The notes beneath the pieces are model-generated. The model saw only the letters and a list, made by a program, of their open reading frames with translations, ran no database searches and was not told the DNA's origin. From a virus, in IMG/VR virus record IMGVR_UViG_3300037145_000024, positions 1-34,290 of that record: a stretch of DNA of 34,290 nucleotides; one strand, 5' to 3'. Every line of letters begins with the position of its first letter. Position 1 is the first letter of the stretch. This document shows positions 30,004 to 34,290 of the stretch, one piece after another. The position numbers and the translations under genes are program-made.

Positions 30004-30333
30004 CTACATCCCTGGCTCGCCGCCGCCGGGTGCTGGAGCTGCTCCACCGGCTGCTGGAGCGCCTTCGCCTGGCTCGGCCTCGCCTGACCCTGGGCCCTGG
30101 CCCATCGCCTCCTGCAGCGCGCCCGTAGTGGCTTCGCCGGCATCTTCCGGATTGCTGTGGACTCCGGCGACCCGTTCCGGCTCGGCGTGGGGGTCCGTGG
30201 GGTTGGTTTTGTACTGGTGGTGCATGACTGATTCGCCGGTCGGCTTGCCGTGCTTGTCGCGCACGACTTCATGGGTGACGCGGTGCAGGTGCTTTTTCGC
30301 CGCCTTCGGCTTCGTCTCTTTTTCTTCAGCCAT
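30004..30333 (-). CDS. low-complexity charged protein before terminase (109 aa)
   Basis: The first 60 residues are Lys/His/Glu-rich (MAEEKETKPKAAKKHLHRVT ... GESVMHHQYKTNP); the rest is Gly/Ala/Pro/Glu low complexity. ATG 30333 lies 5 bases after GGGAG; the GTG one codon before is less likely. It ends 2 bases before the terminase start. No domain recognised. It could be a packaging accessory. Confidence 0.58.
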   Translation of the reverse strand: MAEEKETKPKAAKKHLHRVTHEVVRDKHGKPTGESVMHHQYKTNPTDPHAEPERVAGVHSNPEDAGEATTGALQEAMGQGPGSGEAEPGEGAPAAGGAAPAPGGGEPGM

Positions 30334-30451
30334 CACCGCTCCCTTGGATTTATCGCGGAGCTGCTGCTTCAGCCCCGCGCTTCAGTTTTTCTTCCTACTC
30401 GCTTCGGCCCGGTTGGGAGCCTACACACTTTTGGATACTCAACTGAGAGTT

Positions 30452-31039
30452 CTAACCGCAGGTGAAATTCTGCGTGTTGATGGTTGTCGGCGTGCCGCTG
30501 GCGGCGCCGCTCGATGTGATCGAAGCGCAGAACTGCACCACTGGATCGTCTGCGGTGTTCGAAAATCCGGTGAGCACATTCGAAATCGCGACCGTGGCAA
30601 CCAGGCTGCCGTTGATGAAGAAGCCGATCGTGCCTTCGAGTTTGCCCGAAACCGAATCGAAAATAAATTTACCGTTAGCCCAGAATGGCGCGCTGGCGGT
30701 GTTCTGAGCGATGGCGCCGCTCGATCCCATCAGGTTCCCCGACACGATGGCCGTGCCTTCGTAGAGCTTGAGGGTGATGTTTCCGTTGGCGGTGGTCTTG
30801 ATGTAACCGGACCATTCGAATTCCCATGGGACCTGTTCGAGATTGGTATTCGGCGGGATGGCGCAGGAAAGAGCGAGAGCGGTGTTGGCGGGGTTGGTGA
30901 GCAGCGTTTCCGCCGTTGACGTGATCGATTGCAGCGCCGGAATCGGCCCTGGACCTTCTCCCTGCACGCTCTGCGCAATTGTGTTCTGGACATTGGGCAG
31001 ATTCGAGGCGGGACCAAACGGCCTTTGATGAAGAGACAT
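30452..31039 (-). CDS. beta-rich structural protein, jelly-roll type (195 aa)
   Basis: The N-terminus is extended, followed by regular beta strands (VPWEFEWSGYIKTTANGN, KLEGTIGFFINGSLVATVAI) and a Cys near each end of the C-terminal region. The outline resembles the protein at 20267-20911, so both may be decoration or fibre proteins of one fold. AAGGAG lies 9 bases before the ATG. Position in the packaging region suggests a head protein. The 118-base gap to the next gene shows no clear signal. Confidence 0.58.
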   Translation of the reverse strand: MSLHQRPFGPASNLPNVQNTIAQSVQGEGPGPIPALQSITSTAETLLTNPANTALALSCAIPPNTNLEQVPWEFEWSGYIKTTANGNITLKLYEGTAIVSGNLMGSSGAIAQNTASAPFWANGKFIFDSVSGKLEGTIGFFINGSLVATVAISNVLTGFSNTADDPVVQFCASITSSGAASGTPTTINTQNFTCG

Positions 31040-31086
31040 GGGGGAGGGCTCCTTTTTGGCGGATGACGCTCGCGGACAAGTCTAAC

Positions 31087-31623
31087 TCACTCCGCCGCTT
31101 TTTGGTCAACAGCTTTTTCCGGAAGTAACTCATGAGCCGAAATCAGCAGTTCCCGCCAGGTGCCGGTGAGCTTGTCGAGGCCGATCACTTCGTCGAGCGC
31201 CTTTTCGGGCAGCGTGCTCATGTCCGGTTCTCCTGCTTTGAGGAGTGCGGATTGGCCAAGAATGATCTTGCGCCGCTCCTCCAGCTGGCCTACAGCCGCG
31301 CCGAGGGCTTTGGCGAGGCTGCGAGCCAGGGCGCGCAAGGTGAGGCCGTGCGTGGCTTTCATGAAGCTCTGGAGCGTCGTGTCGTCCTGGTTCGCCTTCC
31401 ACTGGCGCCACTGGCGAAACTCGGCCCACTCCTCCGGCGTCGAGGGGTGGTAGCAGTGCGGGCATTTGCCGGCGGTCATCACCGCAACGCGGAACCTGCG
31501 CAGCGCGTTCACGCATTCGGTCTTGCGGCAGGTGTTGCTCCGCCGCTTGGCGCTGTCGTCGGGGATAGGCTGCTGGCAGATCTGGCAGAAGAGAGCTGCC
31601 GGTACCGGGGTGGTGTCCTTCAA
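31087..31623 (-). CDS. zinc-finger protein in the small-terminase position (178 aa)
   Basis: The start is TTG 31623, overlapping the previous stop (TTGA); the longer frame to 31758 lies over the upstream gene. Zinc ligands C13-x2-C16, C32, C37 and C54-x2-C57 with H59 form one or two zinc sites, the last in AGKCPHCYHPSTPEEW. Helices follow (LRALARSLAKALGAAVGQLEERRK). Its place ahead of the large terminase suggests DNA recognition during packaging, but it is not a recognised small terminase. Confidence 0.6.
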   Translation of the reverse strand: MKDTTPVPAALFCQICQQPIPDDSAKRRSNTCRKTECVNALRRFRVAVMTAGKCPHCYHPSTPEEWAEFRQWRQWKANQDDTTLQSFMKATHGLTLRALARSLAKALGAAVGQLEERRKIILGQSALLKAGEPDMSTLPEKALDEVIGLDKLTGTWRELLISAHELLPEKAVDQKAAE

Positions 31624-31841
31624 TTCACACCGGCTTTCTTCTGTGCGTCGATCTCCGCTTTGTTGGCTTCCATCTGCGCCAGGGCATCCTTGGCCCGGTA
31701 CCACATTTCGCGCAGCTCCTCGAGTTGCCAGAGCTGCTCGCGCAGGATCCGCTCGCATACTGCCAGCTGCTCGCGCGTGAAGTCAATCCGCTGCTCCGGC
31801 GTCATCGCCCGGATGTCCGGCATGGTCTTCGGTGTGCTCAT
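31620..31841 (-). CDS. small helical protein at the head of the packaging operon (73 aa)
   Basis: Almost entirely helical and charged (MTPEQRIDFTREQLAVCERI, LREQLWQLEELREMWYRAKD). It has the repeated ribosome site AAAAGGGGAATCA before its ATG. It is the first gene after the hexamer array and hairpin. Helical, oligomerising proteins at this place are often small terminase or regulators, but no motif proves this. Confidence 0.6.
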   Translation of the reverse strand: MSTPKTMPDIRAMTPEQRIDFTREQLAVCERILREQLWQLEELREMWYRAKDALAQMEANKAEIDAQKKAGVN

Positions 31842-31865
31842 TGATTCCCCTTTTCTTGTTTTTGA

Positions 31866-31904
31866 GAAAGCCCCGCGCGATCAGCGTGGGGCTTTCGATT
31901 TTTT
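31866..31904 (+). terminator. strong plus-strand intrinsic terminator at the array edge
   Basis: GAAAGCCCCGCGC pairs with GCGTGGGGCTTTC (13 bp with one G-T pair; loop GATCA, 31879-31883) and is followed by GATTTTTT on the plus strand. It is therefore an intrinsic terminator for plus-strand transcription. On the minus strand no T-run follows. It lies between the hexamer array and the minus-strand packaging genes. Confidence 0.72.
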
Positions 31905-32292
31905 ACCCGGACCCGTCCCCGTCCCCGGACCCGTCCCCGGACCCGTCCCCGTACCCGGACCCGTCCCCGGACCCGTCCCCGTACCCGTACCCGGACCCGT
32001 CCCCGTACCCGGACCCGTCCCCGGACCCGTACCCGTACCCGTCCCCGTACCCGTACCCGTACCCGTACCCGTCCCCGTACCCGTCCCCGTACCCGTCCCC
32101 GGGCCCGTCCCCGTACCCGTCCCCGGGCCCGTCCCCGTACCCGTCCCCGGGCCCGTCCCCGGACCCGTACCCGTACCCGTCCCCGTACCCGTCCCCGGGC
32201 CCGTCCCCGGGCCCGTCCCCGGACCCGGACCCGTCCCCGGACCCGGACCCGTACCCGTCCCCGGACCCGTACCCGGGAAAAATTTTCGTCAC
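31903..32292 (-). CDS. Gly-X dipeptide-repeat ORF (129 aa)
   Basis: The GTG at 32292 overlaps the stop of the DUF6948-like gene by 4 bases (GTGA), so the ORF is probably translated by coupling. After a short leader (VTKIFP) it is purely G-X, with 61 X residues drawn only from Tyr, Asp, Ser and Pro (codons TAC, GAC, TCC, CCC); Pro occurs only in the first half of the array. It ends at TAA right after the last GGG. All Gly codons are GGG. The frame is open in every direction because of the repeat, so the case for coding rests on the coupled start. A flexible, acidic, Tyr-rich product is predicted. Confidence 0.45.
   Translation of the reverse strand: MTKIFPGYGSGDGYGSGSGDGSGSGDGPGDGPGDGYGDGYGYGSGDGPGDGYGDGPGDGYGDGPGDGYGDGYGDGYGYGYGYGDGYGYGSGDGSGYGDGSGYGYGDGSGDGSGYGDGSGDGSGDGDGSG
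31906..32274. repeat. GGG-N3 hexamer array, 62 G-triplets (C-rich on plus)
   Basis: A 369-base block made solely of GGG triplets alternating with TAC, GAC, TCC or CCC on the minus strand. All 62 GGG triplets are intact while the spacer triplets vary. A local higher-order pattern appears (P-D-Y-D in translation). Such regular G3N3 tracts should form a long chain of G-quadruplexes in minus-strand DNA and in RNA transcribed from this direction, and i-motif-type structures on the plus strand. Assembly could have collapsed or expanded the copy number. Confidence 0.95.
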
Positions 32293-32585
32293 GCCGTCCA
32301 CGGCGTGACTCCCTTGATGCTCTTTTCGGCGATTTCGGTTACGGGGATGATCTCGATCGCCTCCAAGAGCAAGACTGAATCCATGGGCGCCGGAAATTTA
32401 CAATGGGCTGGTCTTGAAACTCCTTTCATCGCCAGTTCCGAGCATGAGGCTGCGCCTTTCCAATACCAGAGCCTCCGCGCGTCACTGAGTTCTACTTCAC
32501 GGCCATTGCGAGCCACAAGCGTTCCGGCAAAAACCCCGGCGCTGTAAGTGCGGACAATCACATACTTGCCATTCATTTCGGTCAT
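32289..32585 (-). CDS. DUF6948-like phage protein (98 aa)
   Basis: The protein has the run KYVIVRTYSAGVFAGTLVAR, ARRLWYWKGAAS, HCKFPAPMDSVLLLEAIEII and a C-terminal VTPW, which match the small phage family I know as DUF6948. Function unknown; common in accessory regions of tailed phages. ATG 32585 follows AAAGGGGATCAAACTGG. The frame is also open back to an ATG at 32678 that overlaps the previous stop (ATGA), giving a 31-residue longer form. Confidence 0.68.
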   Translation of the reverse strand: MTEMNGKYVIVRTYSAGVFAGTLVARNGREVELSDARRLWYWKGAASCSELAMKGVSRPAHCKFPAPMDSVLLLEAIEIIPVTEIAEKSIKGVTPWTA

Positions 32586-32674
32586 CCAGTTTGATCCCCT
32601 TTCATTTACGATTCTGAGCGGCGGCCCTTTGTATCCTGGCCATGGCATCTTTTGTTTCAGCCATTCGCGCGCGG

Positions 32675-33046
32675 TCATTGCTCGAATTTCCATGCGATCC
32701 ATCGGCGCTGCAACTCGGCCTTTGCTTCCGGCGTTTGGAGGTTGCTGAAGCACCCGGTTGTCAGTTTCGAGAATGCCTCGGCGCCGTCGAAGTCTTCCCA
32801 AAAGTTGCCATGCGTGCGCCCATTGCAACAGAAAGCCGCCGCTATTTCCGCGCAGATGAGGCAGGTTTTTGAATTCCAGTGCGAGCCTTCGGTAAATCCG
32901 CTGGCCAGTTCGTAGCGCGTCGCCTTGGGGATTTTGCAGCCACACTCGATGCACTCCCATTCTTGGCGGGCGTGCACAATCACACACCTATAACCCGTAG
33001 TCTCGAAATCGTAGTTGCCGCCGACACATACACCGCAGTCGCTCAT
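32675..33046 (-). CDS. multi-zinc-ribbon phage protein (123 aa)
   Basis: MSDCGVC at the start (C4, C7), ECIECGCKIP (C32, C35, C37), TCLICAEI (C62, C65) and CC at 73-74 give up to three zinc half-sites. The order, with KATRYELASG then TCLICAEI and a WED...F segment, matches a small protein common in tailed phages near recombination genes; function unknown. The ATG overlaps the RusA stop by 4 bases. Confidence 0.7.
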   Translation of the reverse strand: MSDCGVCVGGNYDFETTGYRCVIVHARQEWECIECGCKIPKATRYELASGFTEGSHWNSKTCLICAEIAAAFCCNGRTHGNFWEDFDGAEAFSKLTTGCFSNLQTPEAKAELQRRWIAWKFEQ

Positions 33047-33441
33047 AGAGCCTCGATGATGACGCGCATTTCAGGGCCGGTTTGCCGCTCTTTTCCTTCG
33101 TCGTGGATCTCGATAATGAGCCGTTTCACCCATGCGTCGGAGAGCACGTCGCCCTTGCTGTTGCGAAACAGGCAGGCTTTTGCGCAGCAATCCAGGGGGA
33201 GTTTGTTGCGATTGTCCACGTCGCCCTTTCCTTTCGGGCCGGGCCAGTAGTGGAGCTCGACCTGGAAGCGATCCGCAATCACGTACGGCTGCGGGGTTTT
33301 TAACTTCCGGATCAGCAGGGCAAATGTATCGCAGAAGAGAATCGATTCCGGCGTTTTGCCGTGCTGCCCCTTCGCGTGATCCAAATAGTGATTCACGGAC
33401 GGCGGCAGCAGATCCATGATGAAGTCGAGCCGGTTACTCAT
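33043..33441 (-). CDS. rusA-like: RusA-like Holliday junction resolvase
   Basis: A 132-aa enzyme cutting four-way DNA junctions. GPKGKGDVDNRNKLPLDCC (68-86) carries the acidic D-x-D of RusA proteins (D74, D76), with further acids at D84 and D102 before LSDAWVKRLIIEIHD. The family usually has about 120-140 aa. ATG 33441 overlaps the upstream stop by 8 bases. It points to phage recombination or branch removal before packaging. Confidence in the family is high, in each ligand moderate. Confidence 0.78.
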   Translation of the reverse strand: MSNRLDFIMDLLPPSVNHYLDHAKGQHGKTPESILFCDTFALLIRKLKTPQPYVIADRFQVELHYWPGPKGKGDVDNRNKLPLDCCAKACLFRNSKGDVLSDAWVKRLIIEIHDEGKERQTGPEMRVIIEAL

Positions 33442-33565
33442 GTTCCAGCCGCTTTTTGAGATCGACGAGCCGGTAAAATGTCCACGATTCATGGATCTCG
33501 ATGCCTGCCCAGACGCCGAGAGCCAGGCCGATGACGAAGGCTGCGGCGATGTAGGCGATGTGCAT
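33434..33565 (-). CDS. very small membrane protein (43 aa)
   Basis: One membrane helix at about residues 3-21 (IAYIAAAFVIGLALGVWAG) with a short charged cytoplasmic tail. The ATG lies 21 bases from the divergent plus-strand ribbon-helix-helix gene; the intervening bases hold the inverted repeat at 33570-33582. A longer reading frame (to 33682) is rejected because it would cover that gene. Function unknown. Confidence 0.55.
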   Translation of the reverse strand: MHIAYIAAAFVIGLALGVWAGIEIHESWTFYRLVDLKKRLEHE

Positions 33566-33569
33566 TAGT

Positions 33570-33582
33570 GGTATAGTACACC
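33570..33582. promoter_or_regulatory. inverted repeat between divergent genes, possible operator
   Basis: GGTATA-G-TACACC is a 13-base inverted repeat with 5 of 6 matching base pairs, centred between the divergent starts. It contains TATAGT (plus) and TACTAT (minus), which could serve as -10 elements for near-leaderless mRNAs. A ribbon-helix-helix protein commonly binds such a site at its own promoter. Not proven. Confidence 0.4.
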
Positions 33583-33586
33583 TACG

Positions 33587-33775
33587 ATGACGAACGCGAA
33601 GAAGAAAAGAAAATTTATTCTGCTCCAGATCCGATTCGGCTCCGGGGCCGATCACCGCCTGGTCAGACGCGCCGCGAAGCACGCGCGGTTGAGTATGAAC
33701 GCCTGGCTCGTTCGGGTTGCACTGGCCGCCGCAGACCGGGAGTTGGCTTCTGGGAAATTGACTCCTGGCGAGTGA
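33587..33775 (+). CDS. ribbon-helix-helix transcription regulator (62 aa)
   Basis: The only plus-strand gene I support. Basic N-terminus, then a beta strand LLQIRFGSG followed by helix DHRLVRRAAKHARLS and second helix MNAWLVRVALAAADRELA: the Arc/MetJ-type RHH fold, a dimeric DNA-binding repressor. No ribosome site precedes the ATG, so translation may be leaderless or weak. It overlaps a minus-strand ORF at its 3' end. It might repress its own promoter and the divergent operon that includes the RusA gene. Confidence 0.68.
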   Translation: MTNAKKKRKFILLQIRFGSGADHRLVRRAAKHARLSMNAWLVRVALAAADRELASGKLTPGE

Positions 33776-33893
33776 GCTTCGAATCTCGCTGCTCCTTTGC
33801 GATCGCGGTCGCGAGCCGGTTGGCTTCGAAAACTTCCAGTTCCATCGGCGGCTTTACCGCGCCGTCAAGCGTTCCCACTACCCACAGTTGCAT
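33663..33893 (-). CDS. small ORF overlapping the RHH gene on the opposite strand
   Basis: The ATG at 33893 lies 8 bases after GAGAGGA. The first 35 or so residues (MQLWVVGTLDG ... LEVFEANRLATAIAKEQ) lie outside the RHH gene and look like the start of small phage proteins that begin M-x-L-W-V-x-G. The remaining 38 codons overlap the RHH gene antisense and are Arg/Ser-rich, as non-selected sequence is. It is probably a truncated gene running into the regulator. Confidence 0.42.
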   Translation of the reverse strand: MQLWVVGTLDGAVKPPMELEVFEANRLATAIAKEQRDSKLTRQESISQKPTPGLRRPVQPERARRSYSTARASRRV

Positions 33894-34029
33894 AACATTT
33901 CCTCTCCGCTGGCCGGTTCGTGCCCGGTGAGGGGCTAGTTGAAATCCTCAAGCTGCGTGCGCCGATTCTTCCGAGTCCCGTAACGCCGAGTGGCGAATCA
34001 CCCAAGATCAACAATGGTACTTGCTTCAT
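33865..34029 (-). pseudogene. broken glycosyltransferase start
   Basis: The first 26 residues (MKQVPLLILGDSPLGVTGLG, then RIGARS) match the N-terminal signature of GT4-type glycosyltransferases, in which L-x-GDSP...TG-x-GR contacts the nucleotide sugar. After residue 26 the match ends and low-complexity sequence leads to a stop at residue 54, against several hundred residues in an intact enzyme. The ATG overlaps the previous stop (ATGA). A deletion near 33950 has removed the rest. Confidence 0.55.
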
Positions 34030-34274
34030 TCTTGCGCCTCGTGCGTCACGCAGAGCATGACTTTGACTGACGCGCGGATGAGCACTTTCCACTTTTTCGG
34101 ATTGAGCGTCTCGAGCTTCGGCTTGAATCCTGAGCAGGGACAGCCTACACAAATTCCGCCCCACTGTTCCTGATGGCAGCTTTTCCCGTGGCCGCACTCG
34201 GCGCAAACGGGTTCGTGAATAGTCCCGCTCGTCACTGGCTGCTTTGGCGCTTCAATTTTTACATTTCCGTTCAT
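34026..34274 (-). CDS. Cys/His-rich protein fused to a copy of a terminase segment (82 aa)
   Basis: Residues 24-47 hold eight possible zinc ligands (C24, C27, H29, C33, H34, C42, C45, C47; CAECGHGKSCH and CVGCPCSGF). From residue 54 to 72 the sequence is identical to terminase residues 234-252, then a ten-residue tail (MLCVTHEAQE). AAGGAG lies upstream of the ATG. The fusion is in frame with no stop. Small zinc proteins of this kind normally end soon after the last Cys, so the tail is acquired. Confidence 0.62.
   Translation of the reverse strand: MNGNVKIEAPKQPVTSGTIHEPVCAECGHGKSCHQEQWGGICVGCPCSGFKPKLETLNPKKWKVLIRASVKVMLCVTHEAQE
34057..34117. repeat. dispersed repeat, copy 2 (in Cys-rich gene)
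   Basis: A 61-base copy of terminase DNA 29244-29304 with two mismatches (34104 and 34110), both synonymous in the shared reading frame (Leu CTG/CTC and Glu GAA/GAG). The frame is conserved in both copies. Confidence 0.9.
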
Positions 34275-34290
34275 TTCCCCACTCCTTCTC

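Noticed and set aside
31906-32274. CRISPR array
   Set aside because: The repeat is a simple hexamer with no 20-40 bp repeat/spacer structure and no cas genes.
31132-32547. Long plus-strand ORF with a VPVPGP repeat
   Set aside because: The hexamer array has no stop codon in any frame, so it joins unrelated frames; the flanks are antisense to real minus-strand genes.

Overview
The window is most of the structural half of a high-GC, tailed double-stranded DNA phage genome (or a contig of one). I infer a short-tailed, T7/N4-like podovirus. Nearly all genes lie on the minus strand and are packed head to tail, with many 4-base ATGA or GTGA overlaps. There is a large terminase, portal, scaffold-position protein, N4-gp56-like major capsid protein, tail proteins and large internal-virion-type proteins. 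I see no long tape measure, sheath or tail tube, no integrase and no tRNA. The host cannot be read from the sequence. Sec, Tat and lipoprotein signals indicate a diderm-type bacterium, and an Acidobacteriota-like or other soil host is only a guess.

In the direction of transcription (right to left): (1) 34274-32289, an accessory/early block: Cys-rich protein fused to a copied terminase fragment, broken glycosyltransferase start, small ORF, RusA-like resolvase, zinc-ribbon protein and a DUF6948-like protein, with one divergent plus-strand ribbon-helix-helix gene at 33587-33775. (2) 32274-31906, an uninterrupted GGG-N3 hexamer array (62 G-triplets, 61 variable triplets) that reads as a Gly-X protein coupled to the upstream gene. 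A strong terminator hairpin facing the opposite way lies at its far edge. (3) 31841-27318, the packaging module: zinc-finger protein in the small-terminase position, large terminase split by an intein, and a decayed HNH/AP2-type endonuclease remnant. (4) 27328-21695, portal, assembly proteins and capsid, closed by a hairpin and an intrinsic terminator. (5) 21603-7052, decoration and tail proteins, internal virion proteins and a SleB-like hydrolase, with a second intrinsic terminator at 19309-19348. (6) 7042-3104, fibre/adhesin-type proteins, three with Sec signal peptides and one with two FnIII domains. (7) 2939-974, a lysis cassette of holin-like protein, lipoprotein and lysozyme-like enzyme that also contains an acyl carrier protein gene. 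(8) A terminator at 819-842, then a new small operon ending in a truncated RecF/SMC-like ATPase.

The most unusual features are the GGG-N3 array, the acyl carrier protein inside the lysis cassette, the intein, the 61-bp terminase segment reused in frame at the right end, the secreted-protein cluster, the apparent swap of a fibre tip at 2975-3616, and about nine small Cys-rich (probably zinc-binding) proteins spread over the genome.
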